From Leptodactylus fallax (lineage: Eukaryota; Chordata; Amphibia; Anura; Leptodactylidae), in assembly GCA_947044405.1 (NCBI GenBank), contig CAMRHE010000323.1:1-64000 (forward strand): a DNA stretch of 64,000 nucleotides, read 5' to 3'. How positions within the stretch are numbered: the stretch's first letter is position 1; each line of letters begins with the position of its first letter. Below are positions 32,438-43,765 of the stretch, one piece after another. The notes under the pieces were generated by a model. The model was not told the DNA's origin. It did not search any database and worked only from the letters and a program-made list of their open reading frames with translations. A program made the translations under genes and the position numbers.

Positions 32438-35400
32438 CTGATATACTATTGCCTCATATGTACAAGAATATAACTGCTATAATACTGCTCCTATGTACAA
32501 GAATATAACTACTATAATACTGCTCCTATGTGCAAGAATATAACTACTATAATACTGCCCCTATGTACAAGAATATAACTACTATAATACTACTCCTATG
32601 TACAAGAATATAACTACTATAATACTGCTCCTATGTACAAGAATATAACTACTATAATACTACCTCCTATGTACAAGAATATAGCTACTATAATACTGCC
32701 TCCTATGTACAAGAATATAACTACTATAATACTACTCCTATGTACAAGAATATAACTACTATAATACTGCTCCTATGTACAAGAATATAACTACTATAAT
32801 ACTGCTCCTATGTACAAGAATATAACTACTATAATACTGCCCCCTATGTACAAGAATATAACTACTATAATACTGCCCCTATGTACAAGAATATAACTAC
32901 TATAATACTGCTCCTATGTACAAGAATATAACTACTATAATACTACCTCCTATGTACAAGAATATAACTACTATAATACTGCTCCTATGTACAAGAATAT
33001 AACACTATAATACTGCCCTGAAAAAATAAAATATAAACCCAAAAAAAAAAAACCCTCCTATGTACAAGTATATAACTACTATAATACTGCTCCTATGTAC
33101 AAGAATATAACTACTATAATACTGCTCCTATGTACAAGAATATAACTACTATAATACTACTCCTATGTACAAGAATATAACTACTATAATACTGTCCTCT
33201 ATGTACAAGAATATAACTACTATAATACTGCCCCCTATGTACAAGAATATAACTACTATAATACCGCTCCTATGTACAAGAATATAACTACTATAATACT
33301 GCTCCTATGTACAACAGTATAACTACTATAATACTGCCTCCTATGTACAAGAATATAACTACTATAATTCTGCTCCTATGTACAAGAATATAACTACTAT
33401 AATACTGCTCCTATGTACAAGAATATAACTACTATAATACTGCCCCCTATGTACAAGAATATAACTACTATAATACTGCTCCTATGTACAACAATATAAC
33501 TACTATAGTACTGTCCTCTATATACAAGAATATAACTACTATAATACTGCTCCTATGTAAAAGAATATAACTACTATAATACTGCCCCTATGTACAAGAA
33601 TATAACTACTATAATACTGCCCCTATATACAAGAATATAACTACTATAATACTGCTCCTATGTACAAGAATATAACTACTATAATACTGCTCCTATGTAC
33701 AAGAATATAACTACTATAATACTGCCTGCTATGTACAAGAATATAACTACTATAATACTGCTCCTATGTACAAGAATATAACTACTATAATACTACTCCT
33801 ATGTACAAGAATATAACTACTATAATACTGCTCCTATGTACAAGAATATAACTACTATAATACTGCTCCTATGTACAAGAATATAACTACTATAATACTG
33901 CCCCTATGTACAAGAATATAACTACTATAATACTGCCCCTATGTACAAGAATATAACTACTATAATACTGCCTCCTATATACAAGAATATAACTACTATA
34001 ATACTACTCCTATGTACAAGAATATAACTACTATAATACTGCTCCTATGTACAAGAATATAACTACTATAATACTACTCCTATGTACAAGAATATAACTA
34101 CTATAATACTGCTCCTATGTACAAGAATATAACTACTATAATACTGCTCCTATGTACAAGAATATAACTACTATAATACTGCCCCTATGTACAAGAATAT
34201 AACTACTATAATACTGCCCCTATGTACAAGAATATAACTACTATAATACTGCCTCCTATATACAAGAATATAACTACTATAATACTACTCCTATGTACAA
34301 GAATATAACTACTATAATACTGCTCCCATGTACAAGAATATAACTACTATAATACTGCTCCTATGTACAAGAATATAACTACTATAATACTGCCCCTATG
34401 TACAAGAATATAACTACTATAATACTACCTCCTATGTACAAGAATATAACTACTATAATACTGCCCCTATGTACAAGAGTATAACTACTATAATACTGCT
34501 CCTATGTACAAGAATATAACTACTATAATACTACCTCCTATGTACAAGAATATAACTACTATAATACTGCTCCTATGTACAAGTATATAACTACTATAAT
34601 ACTGCTCCTATGTACAAGAATATAACTACTATAATACTGCTCCTATGTACAAGAATATAACTACTATAATACTACTCCTATGTACAAGAATATAACTACT
34701 ATAATACTGTCCTCTATGTACAAGAATATAACTACTATAATACTGCCCCCTATGTACAAGAATATAACTACTATAATACCGCTCCTATGTACAAGAATAT
34801 AACTACTATAATACTGCTCCTATGTACAACAGTATAACTACTATAATACTGCCTCCTATGTACAAGAATATAACTACTATAATTCTGCTCCTATGTACAA
34901 GAATATAACTACTATAATACTGCTCCTATGTACAAGAATATAACTACTATAATACTGCCCCCTATGTACAAGAATATAACTACTATAATACTGCTCCTAT
35001 GTACAAGAATATAACTACTATAATACTGCTCCTATGTACAAGAATATAACTACTATAATACTGCTCCTATGTACAAGAATATAACTACTATAATACTGCC
35101 CCTATGTACAAGAATATAACTACTATAATACTGCCCCTATGTACAAGAATATAACTACTATAATACTGCCTCCTATGTACAAGAATATAACTACTATAAT
35201 ACTGCTCCTATGTACAAGAATATAACTACTATAATACTGCTCCCATGTACAAGAATATAACTACTATAATACTGCTCCTATGTACAAGAATATAACTACT
35301 ATAATACTGCCCCTATGTACAAGAATATAACTACTATAATACTACCTCCTATGTACAAGAATATAACTACTATAATACTGCCCCTATGTACAAGAATATA

Positions 35401-36145
35401 ACTACTATAATACTGCCTCCTATATACAAGAATATAACTACTATAATACTACTCCTATGTACAAGAATATAACTACTATAATACTGCTCCTATGTACAAG
35501 AATATAACTACTATAATACTACTCCTATGTACAAGAATATAACTACTATAATACTGCTCCTATGTACAAGAATATAACTACTATAATACTGCTCCTATGT
35601 ACAAGAATATAACTACTATAATACTGCCCCTATGTACAAGAATATAACTACTATAATACTGCCCCTATGTACAAGAATATAACTACTATAATACTGCCTC
35701 CTATATACAAGAATATAACTACTATAATACTACTCCTATGTACAAGAATATAACTACTATAATACTGCTCCCATGTACAAGAATATAACTACTATAATAC
35801 TGCTCCTATGTACAAGAATATAACTACTATAATACTGCCCCTATGTACAAGAATATAACTACTATAATACTACCTCCTATGTACAAGAATATAACTACTA
35901 TAATACTGCCCCTATGTACAAGAGTATAACTACTATAATACTGTCCTCCTATGTACAACAATATAACTACTATAATACTGCTCCTATGTAAAAGAATATA
36001 ACTACTATAATACTGTTCCTATGTAAAAGAATATAACTACTATAATACTGCCTCCTATGTACAAGAATATAACTACTATAATACTGCTCCTATGTACAAG
36101 AAAATAACTACTATAATTCTGCCTTTTATGTACAACAATATAACT
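32438..36145 (+). repeat. 35-bp satellite array 1 (about 105 copies)
   Basis: The unit contains TATGTACAAGAATATAACTA followed by CTATAATACTGCTCC. Units are 35 bp, with 36- and 37-bp variants at the CTCC/CCCCC/CCTCC joint. It is interrupted once at about 33010-33057 by an A-rich insert. Variant marks show internal duplication: the ATACCGCTCC, ACAACAGTAT and ATAATTCTGC variants recur about 1,515 bp apart (33261 and 34776), and CCTCCTATATACAAG recurs with 281-bp spacing (33971, 34252 and again 35416, 35697). The outermost units are the most diverged, as expected for arrays homogenised by unequal exchange. Confidence 0.97.
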
Positions 36146-37061
36146 GTACAATAACAGCTCTATCTATCTATTAGCGTATAGTACATACATTTAGAATATA
36201 TTGCTATGTCCCTGTGTGTACACATCAGTTATGTAGTATGGTATAATACACTTATGATTAAGGGAGCAGTAAATATTAATAATCATATATGACCTTTTGT
36301 AATTCGTCGCTGCCACTGGATACTCAGCCTGTTTTCCAATGGCTGTTTTCTCTGCTTAGCAACATATTTAGTCTCTTTTTTTTTCTCCCCGAAGCTTGAG
36401 AAATGAGACCTTGGGGAGTTTGTGTTTACGTTAGAAGAAGCCGCCCTGTTCAGCTTACCAGATGTGTCCACCTTTCATTTTGCTTTGGTGTAAAAAAAAA
36501 AAAAAAAAAAAAAATACTGCTTTCAGACAGTTTTGCAGATTGAATGTGTAGCTCTCTTCTCAGACTAGACTAAATGTAAAATTGCAGATCTTTATTATGA
36601 ATTCTGTGCTATGAAACATTCAGCCGTACTCACCTTCTGTAGCCATTCTGCCACTTATCAGATCCCCTCTGAACTCTACATCCTGGTCCAAGGAAGTGCC
36701 AAGAAATGCGTAGTCAGCCAATCACTGAGGCTGAGGGTGGAGGAGCCAATAAACAGGGAGCAGCAGGGACATGGATAATGTTAGAGCAGGAACAGTCAGG
36801 GATCGGTAGAGGTGAGTATGAATATTTTTTTCTGTTTTTTTTAATGCCAATTTGTGGCTTCTGTTTTCCTTTTTTTCTTAATTGATTGACTGGACAACCT
36901 ATTTAGCCCTGAGATTATTCTGAGTAACACTAATAGTTGTAGTAGCGGTAGGATTTATATTTTGGGCATAGCAACAATAATTTAAGAAATTCATCATAAT
37001 ATAATGTAGTAGTAATAGTAATTTCTATAAAATGTATTTTATTTTTATATGTGTATTGTTA
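36146..37061 (+). other. Intergenic DNA with an A-tract and a MITE-like fragment
   Basis: An uninterrupted A-run of about 22 lies at 36491-36512. At 36629-36830 GTACTCACCTTCTGTAGCC and GTAGAGGTGAGTATGAATAT, with CAGCCAATCACTGAGG between them, match the subterminal arms and interior of the hairpin MITE family but lack its end boxes. I see no gene. Confidence 0.55.
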
Positions 37062-37630
37062 ATATATTCATAGTAGTAGTGGTAGTATTCGTAGTAGGAA
37101 TATTACTAGTAATAGTAGTTGTAGAAGTACGACTAGTAATAGCAGAGGAAGTAGAAGTACTACTAGTAACAGTAGTAGTAGTAGTAGTAGCAGAAGCATT
37201 ACTAGTAATAACAGTAGTAGTAGTAGAAGTACTACTAGTAATAGCAGCAATAGTAGTTGTAGAAGTACTACTAGTAATAGCAGTAGTAGTAGAAATACTA
37301 CTAGTAACAGTAGTAGTAGTAGTAGCAGAAGCATTACTAGTAATAACAGTAAGGTAGTAGAAGTACTACTAGTAATAGCAATAGAAGTGTGAGTATTACT
37401 AGTTATAGTAGCAGTAGAAATAATACTAGTACTAGCAGTAGTAGAAGGAGTATTATAGTAGTAGTGTAGGAGAAGTAATGCGAGTAATAGCAGTAGTAGT
37501 AGGAGTATTATTAGTAATAGTAGTAGTAATACTAGTAATAGCAGTAGTAGTAGGAGTAATATTAGTAATAGTAGTAGTAGTAGTAATACTAGTAATAGCA
37601 GTAGTAGGAAGAGTATTATTAGTAATAGTA
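37062..37630 (+). repeat. Interrupted AGT-repeat array, segment 1
   Basis: Degenerate AGT/AAT trinucleotides with recurring ACTACTAGTAATAGCAGTAG-type blocks. Open frames across it (Ser/Asn-rich on plus, poly-Leu on minus) arise from the repeat. The array resumes at 39780 and 41086 after inserted elements. Confidence 0.93.
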
Positions 37631-37641
37631 GTCTCCGTCCT

Positions 37642-39335
37642 CCTGTGCCCCCTCTGACATCACTTATCACAGCCGACGACTTTGCCTCTTATTTCAAAAG
37701 AAAAATTGACACCATCAGAGACAGTCTCACCCTACACCCCCGACAACCACTCTATCCAACTGCTCGTGCGCTTCATCTTTAACCTGTTTCTCCACCATCA
37801 CTGATGAAAAGCTCTCCACCCTAATCTCTAAATCCCACCTCACCTCCTGTGCACTCAACCCAATCCAGTCACATCTCATCCCAATTACTCCTGCCCTAAC
37901 CCATCTCTTCAACCTATCCCTAACCAATGGATCCTTCCTTTCTGCCTTCAAACATGCTACTGTCATACCTATACTTAATAAACCCTCCCTGGACCCGTCC
38001 TCTCCAGCCAACTATCGCCCCATCTTACTGCTCCTGTATGCCTCAAAATTACTGGAGCAACACGCCCACTCCGAACTGTCCTCCTATCTCTCGTCCAATA
38101 TGCTCTGTGACAGACTACAGTCAGGCTTCAGACCCCATCACTCCACAGAAACTGCCCTAACCAAGGTCACTAATGACCTTCTAACTGCCAAAGCCAAACG
38201 TCACTATTCTGTCCTCCTCCTCCTCGACCTCTCCTCTGCCTTTGACGCGGTCGACCATTCCCTCCTGCTATATATTCGCTCATCCCTTGGCATCTCAGAC
38301 CTGGCCCTTTCCTGGATCTCCTCATACCTCACCAACCGCACATTCAGCGTCTCCCACTCACACACCACCTCCCCGCCAAGCCCTCTTTCTGTAGGTGTCC
38401 CCCAAGGCTCCGTCCTAGGACCCCTCCTGTTCTCAATCTACACCCTAGGCCTTGGCCAACTCATAGAATCCCATGGTTTCCATTACCATTGCTATGCTGA
38501 CGACACCCAAATATATCTCTCTTGACCAGACATTACCTCCCTGTTGTCTAGAGTCCCAGAATGTCCAGTAGCCATACCCTCCTTTCTCTCCTCCCGCTTT
38601 CTCAAACTCAACATGGAGAAAACGGAATTCATAATCTTCACCCCTCCACGCACGATCCCCCTACCTGACCCATCTATCAAAATTAATGGAACCACTCTCA
38701 CCCCAGTCCCACAGGCCCGCTGCCTTGGGATAACCTTAGACTCTGACCTATCCTTCAAGTCGCACATCCAAACCCTCAACACCTCCTGCCGCCTCCAACT
38801 CAAGAACATCCATCGAATCTACTCCTTCCTCACCCCTGAAACTACAAAGATGCTAGTCCACGCCCTCATAATCTCCCGCCTACACTACTGTAACACCCTT
38901 CTCTATGGCCTCCCAGCAAACACTCTCGCCCCCCTCCTGTCCACCTTAAACTTTGCTGCTCGCCTAATACACCTCTCCCCCCGTTCTTCATCGGCCGCTC
39001 CCCTCTGCCAATCCTTTCATTGGCTACCCATTGCCTAGCGAATAGAGTTCAAATTACTAACGCTGACATACAAAGCCATCCACAACCTGTCCCCTCCATA
39101 TATCTCCAACCTAATCTCTCGCTACCTGCCCACACGTAACCTCCGATCCTCCAAAGACCTCCTACTCCGCTCTGCTCTTATCCGCTCTTCACACAATCGT
39201 CTCCAAGGCTTCTCCCGTGCATCCCCCATACTCTGGAACTTATTACCAAGACACATAAGACTGTCCCCCACAGTCACAAGCTTCAAGAAGACCCTGAAGA
39301 CTCACCTATTCAGGAAGGCCTACAACCTCCAATAA
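37642..39335 (+). pseudogene. L2-like ORF2 fragment (reverse transcriptase), broken
   Basis: The start lies in one frame ([17 protein letters not shown]), then from about 37800 another frame runs to the natural TAA at 39333-39335. Recognisable blocks are [72 protein letters not shown] with the first catalytic Asp, [26 protein letters not shown] with the Asp pair, MEKTEFIIF, CLGITLDSDLSFKSHI, SRLHYCNTLLYGLP and SFKKTLKTHLFRKAYN. Two in-frame stops (TGA 38523, TAG 39036) and one frameshift near 37780 break it. It would have reverse-transcribed L2 RNA; this copy is dead and lacks its endonuclease. Confidence 0.88.
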
Positions 39336-39516
39336 CACTACTGTCACCACACCACCACCTGAACAGCCTCTACCCCCACCTTCTGTCTCTATCCCTCTTC
39401 CCTCATAGATTGTAAGCCGTTGCGGGCAGGGCCCTCTATCTCGCTGTGCCAGGTGGTCACTGTTAGTATTATATTTGTCTTCTATATTTTGTGTACTGTA
39501 TGTAAACCCTCAAATG

Positions 39517-39765
39517 TAAAGCACCATGGAATTAATATAATAATGTACAACACCATGGAATTAATATAATAATGTACAACACCATGGAATTAATATAATA
39601 ATGTACAGCACCATGGGATTAATATAATAATGTACAGCACCATGGGATTAATATAATAATGTACAGCACCATGGGATTAATATAATAATGTACAGCACCA
39701 TGGGATTAATATAATAATGTAAAGCACCATGGAATTAATATAATAATGTAAAGCATCATGGAATT
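39517..39765 (+). repeat. 29-bp tandem repeat in the L2 3' end (about 8 copies)
   Basis: The unit ATGTACAGCACCATGGGATT plus AATATAATA repeats every 29 bp (for example 39543 and 39572). Early and late units carry AAAGCACCATGGAATTAAT, the normal L2 3' text, so the array is an expansion of the LINE's own terminal sequence. Confidence 0.92.
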
Positions 39766-39779
39766 AATGGTGCTATATA

Positions 39780-40545
39780 AATAAACAATAATAATAATAA
39801 TAATAGTAGTAGTAGTAGTAATAGCAGTAGTAGTAGGATTATTATTAGTAATAGTAGTAGTAGTAATACTAGTAATAGCAGTAGTAGTAGGAGTATTATT
39901 ATTATTAGTAGTAATACTAGTAATAGCAGTAGTAGATAGGAGTATTATTAGTAATAGTAGTAGTAGTAATACTAGTAATAGCAGTAGTAGTAGGGGTATT
40001 ATTAGTAATAGTAGTAGTAATGCTAGTAATAGCAGTAGTAGTAGGTGTAGTAGTAGTATTATTAGTTAGTAGTAGTAGGAGTATTATTAGTAATAGTTAT
40101 ATTTATAGCAGTAGTAGTAGGAGTATTATTAGTAATAGTAGTAGTAGTAGTGATACTAGTAAATAGTAGTAGTAGGAGTATTAGTAGTAATAGTAATAGT
40201 AGTAGTAATACTAGTAAGAGCAGTAGTGAGTTTTTAGTATAGTAATAGGCTTTTAGTATGATTAGTAATAGTAGTAGTAGTAGTAATACTAGTAATAGTA
40301 GTAGTAGTAGGAGTATTATTAGTAATAGTAATAGTAGTAGTAATACTAGTAATAGCAGTAGTAGGAGGAGTATTATTAGTAATAGTAATAGTAGTAGTAG
40401 TAATACTAGTAATAGCAGTAGTAGTAGGAGTATTATTAATAATAGTAACAGTAGTAGTAATACTAGTAATAGCAGTAGTAGGAGGAGTATTATTAGTAAT
40501 AGTATTAGTAGAAGTAATACGAGTAATAGCAGTAGTAGTAAATGT
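39780..40545 (+). repeat. Interrupted AGT-repeat array, segment 2
   Basis: It continues from the AAT tail of the L2 element into AGT/AAT repeats with recurring blocks such as AGTAGTAGTAGGAGTATTAT and AATACTAGTAATAGC. There are no genes; long poly-Leu and Ser-rich frames are repeat artefacts. Confidence 0.93.
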
Positions 40546-40546
40546 A

Positions 40547-41088
40547 CCGTGTTTCTACGAAAATAAGACAAGGTCTTATATGAATTTTCTACGAAGAAAT
40601 GGATAGGGTTTATTTTCGGGCTAGGTCTTATTTCTCAGGCACCTCACTCCAGACAAACCTTGTAAAATAGTTAGGGTTAGAGTTAGTAACCCTAACTTAC
40701 ATTCACAATTGATGGTGTAGTGTCAGTGGGTCAGGGGTGGCACCTGACGTCTGGTTACATAGGTAGCCAAGCCCACCCCGGGAGGCAACAATCAGAAGGT
40801 GTACTCTGGGGGGTGGACTTGGGAGGCAGGAGGCAGGACTCAAGAGTGGGTGAGCAGAATTTGCTTTGCCATGGCTGGAGCAAGCTAGGCACTTGATCAG
40901 GATTGTTGGGAGCTATGGTATGACTATTCTCCATCTTCATGACGTCATGTGACAACCTAGCACTGGAGGTACTGACTCTAACTAGGGCTTACTTTTGGAG
41001 TAGGGCTTATATTTCAAGCTCTAAAAACCCTGCAAAATCAAGCTAGGACTTATTTTTTGGGGTAGGGCTTACTTTTGAAGAAACACAG
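40547..41088 (+). mobile_element. Terminal-inverted-repeat element inserted in the AGT array
   Basis: The left end GTACCGTGTTTCTACGAAAA mirrors the right end CTTTTGAAGAAACACAGTAC. Subterminal parts also mirror (AATAAGACAAGGTCTTAT, and near the right end GGGGTAGGGCTTACTTTTG, with GGGCTTATATTTC further in). AGT repeats flank both sides. The ends are familiar from a non-autonomous vertebrate DNA transposon that I cannot name with certainty. It contains no transposase. Confidence 0.75.
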
Positions 41089-41570
41089 TACTACTAATAA
41101 TAACAGTAGTAGAAGTAATATGAGTAATAGCAGTATTAGTAGTAGAAGTAGTAATAGTAGAATTAATCCTAGTAATAGCAGTAGTAGTGGAAGTACTACT
41201 AGTAATAGCAGCAATAGTAGAAGTACTACTAGTAATAGCAGTAGCAGTGAAAGTACTACTAGTAATGGTAGTAGAAATAAGAGTATTAGTTGGAATATTA
41301 CTAGTAATAATAGTAGTAGTAGAAGTACTACTAGTAATAGCAATAGAAGTATGAGTTTTACTAGCAACAGTATCAGAAGTAGAAGTATTACTAGTAACAG
41401 TAGTAGTAGGTGAGATATGACTAGTAATAGCAGTAGTAGTAGAAGTACTACTAGTAATAGTAGTAGAAGTATTGCTGGCAATAGTAGTAGGAGAAGTACT
41501 ACCAGTAATAGTAATACTAATAGTAGTACTGCTAGTAATAATAGTACTAGTCCTTGTAGTAACAGTAGCA
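41086..41570 (+). repeat. Interrupted AGT-repeat array, segment 3
   Basis: Degenerate AGT/AAT/ACT trinucleotides (ACTACTAGTAATAGCAGTAG recurring). It looks like the continuation of segment 2 beyond the inserted element. Confidence 0.92.
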
Positions 41571-41847
41571 TTGTTTAGGTATTATTGGTGCTATTGGTGT
41601 CACTAATTGTATTTATTGACTATTTTTACTTCTATAGTATTATTAGATTAGATACACCTTAAAACAGTCAGTTTTATCAAGTTATCGCCTTCCGGCAGGC
41701 TTGGAGGTTGATGGGTTATCTATTATTAGTAGTAGTCAGGGGCGTAACTACCGGAGTAGCAGTGGTAGCGACTGCCACAGGGCCTGGAACATTACGGGGC
41801 CCGGAGCCCTGTGGCAGTCGCTGCCTTGAACCCCACAATCACTGCTA

Positions 41848-42187
41848 TCGTTATACTCCGGGGTCTTTTGAGACCCCGGAGTATAACGATCGGGGGCCCA
41901 GGGGAGGTGAGCGAACATAAAAAACACTGTAACTCACCTCTCCGCCCCTCCGCAGGCTTCGGGCCTGTTTGGTGACGTCCCAGACGTCAGCCGACGTCAT
42001 TATGCGTCGCGACGCTGGCCTGGATCGCGCGAGATCCGGTCCGACATTGAAGATGGCCGAAGTAGCGCACGGGAGTGCACCGGAGCGAGGAAGAGGTAAG
42101 TTGCAGTGTTTTCTATGTTTCTCTCCTCCCCTGGGTCTCCGATCATTATACTCTGGGGTCTGAAAAGACCCCAGAGTATAATAATCG
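41848..42187 (+). mobile_element. MITE with terminal hairpins, copy G (best preserved)
   Basis: The left palindrome TCGTTATACTCCGGGGTCTT with TTGAGACCCCGGAGTATAAC, the arm GGGGGCCCAGGGGAGGTGAG, the inner mirror AACTCACCTCTCC and GGAAGAGGTAAGTTGCAG, the right arm CTCCTCCCCTGGGTCTCC, and the right palindrome CATTATACTCTGGGGTCTGA with AAAGACCCCAGAGTATAATA. The interior has GACGTC-type motifs (GGTGACGTCCCAGACGTCAG) and many intact CpGs, suggesting a young copy. No protein is encoded. Confidence 0.88.
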
Positions 42188-42815
42188 TTCATGGGTGGTC
42201 CACTATGGGGCATAATACTGTGTGCAGGGGCCACTATGGGGCAAACTACTGTGTGCAGGGGCCACTATGGTGCAAACTACTGTGTGCAGGGGCCACTATG
42301 GGGCAAACTACTGTGTGCAGGGGCCACTATGGGGCAAACTACTGTGTGCAGGGGCTACTATGGGGCAAACTACTGTGTGCAGGGGCTACTATGGGGCAAA
42401 CTACTGTGTGCAGGGGCCACTATGGGGCATAATACTGTGTGCAGGGGCCACTATGGGGCAAACTACTGTGTGCAGGGGCTACTATGGGGCAAACTACTGT
42501 GTGCAGGGGCTACTATGGGGCAAACTACTGTGTGCAGGGACCACTATGGGGCAAACTACTGTGTGCAGGGGCTACTATGGGGCAAACTACTGTGTGCAGG
42601 GGCTCAACTATGGGGCAAACTACTGCGTGCAGGCGCCACTATGGGGCAAACTACTGTGTGCAGGGGCCACTATGGGGCAAACTACTGTGTGCTGGGGCCA
42701 CTATGGGGCAAACTACTGTGTGCAGGGGCCACTATGGGGAATAATACCGTGTGCAGGGGCCACTATGGGACATAATACAGTGTGCAGGGGCCGCTATGGG
42801 GCATAATAGTGTGCG
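42188..42815 (+). repeat. 31-bp minisatellite (about 20 copies)
   Basis: The unit is GGGGCCACTATGGGGCAAAC plus TACTGTGTGCA, with landmark spacing of 31 bp (42301 to 42332). The first and last units have GGGGCATAATACTGTG. Because 31 is not a multiple of three and the unit has no stop codon in any plus-strand frame, three overlapping open frames of nearly 200 codons appear. They are artefacts. Confidence 0.95.
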
Positions 42816-42952
42816 CAGGAATGCGGTTTGTGTGTGGGGGGGGGTTGGGGGCGGCGGCTTGGGGGGGTTGGGGGCGGCGTCTGGGGGGGGGGCCCCATGT
42901 CAAATGTTCGCCTTGGGGCCCAGCCATTCCTAGTTACGCCACTGGTAGTAGT

Positions 42953-43295
42953 GATTGTAGTTGTGGAGCTGACCACCTCAATCGGGTGCTGGCTTTATAA
43001 TACCTCAGACACCTACCACTAATAGCCTGCAACAATTGTGGATATTAACTGCAGTATCTAAGCAGTGGTGGTGCGTAGGACTTACCGTATTGGAATGGAT
43101 GGTTGTCCCCCAAGTGTCATCAAGGGGCAGCCTATTGAAAACTCCCAGTTCTGTCATTAAAGAAGGTCTATGGTAAAGTGTAATAGAAGTGCAGTGATTT
43201 CACAATACACTGCAATACAGTAGCAATGCAGTATATTGTATGAGCAATCAGACCTCTTAGGAGTCAAACCCCCATGGAGGTCTAAAAATAAAATC
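42953..43295 (+). other. Intergenic DNA without a recognised gene
   Basis: No gene is seen. The final part (about 43195-43290), with GGAGTCAAACCCCC, may be the tRNA-like head of the following dispersed repeat. Confidence 0.4.
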
Positions 43296-43765
43296 TAGAA
43301 AAAAATGTAAATTTTTTTTTAAATCTAAAAAAATTTTTTAATTATATAAAAGTTCAAATCACCCCCCTTTCCCTTGTCCAAATAAAAAAAAACCCCACAA
43401 GGCGTGCATCCCGTGACAGATAAGGCTCATCTTCCACTAGTGCAGGAGATATGAACACTACCATGGCAGTTTTTATAAATCTCCCCCATTAGGTATCCCT
43501 CTATCCGAAAATATAAAAATATTTATGCCATATGGTGAACGCTATAGCAGGTAAAAATATCAAAATGGCCAAATTTTAGGTTTTTTGTTTCCAATTGTTC
43601 TCTCTAAAACATTTGAATAAAAAGTGATCGGAATGTCACATGTTCCCCAAAATGGTATCAATAAAAACTACATCTTGTTCTGCCAAAAAAAAGATATGTA
43701 CATAAAAATATTAAAAACAAGTTTCAAACGTCATTCTAAGGCAACGAAAAATTTTTAATTTTTTT
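43296..43765 (+). repeat. Dispersed frog repeat, copy 1 (plus orientation)
   Basis: AAAGTTCAAATCACCCCCC, ATATAAAAATATTTATGCCA, AATAAAAAGTGATCGGAATG, TCCCCAAAATGGTATCAATA and AAAACTACATCTTGTTCTG occur in the same order in the repeat at 55056-55800. The repeat is A/T-rich and has no coding frame. The family recurs in reverse at 63235-63800. Confidence 0.75.

Larger units (their letters stand above)
37631..39780 (+). mobile_element. 5'-truncated L2-like LINE
   Basis: The element starts abruptly inside ORF2 between the endonuclease and RT domains and continues through RT, the C-terminal part, a 3' UTR with GATTGTAAGCCGTTGCGGGC, and the ending TGGTGCTATATAAATAAACA with an AAT-repeat tail. This 3' end is typical of L2/CR1-group LINEs, which end in short tandem repeats and not poly(A). 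AGT-repeat DNA lies on both sides. The terminal segment has been multiplied into a 29-bp tandem repeat. Confidence 0.85.
41737..42944 (+). mobile_element. hAT-type non-autonomous element with nested MITE and minisatellite
   Basis: The left end CAGGGGCGTAACTACCG mirrors the right end CCTAGTTACGCCACTG. Both outer flanks are the octamer GTAGTAGT (41729-41736 and 42945-42952), the 8-bp target duplication typical of hAT transposases, with the caution that the site is AGT-repeat DNA. Inside are the MITE copy G (41848-42187), a 31-bp minisatellite (about 42188-42815) and a G-rich stretch (42835-42900). No transposase is encoded. Confidence 0.8.

Noticed and set aside
37049..37670. Poly-leucine frame on minus and Ser/Val-rich frames on plus
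   Set aside because: Direct products of AGT/AAT trinucleotide repeats; the same occurs at 40062-40571 and 41050-41571.
42191..42806. Three overlapping frames of nearly 200 codons with periodic GANYCVQGPLWG-type peptides
   Set aside because: The 31-bp repeat has no stop in any plus frame, so the frames follow from repeat arithmetic and not from coding selection.
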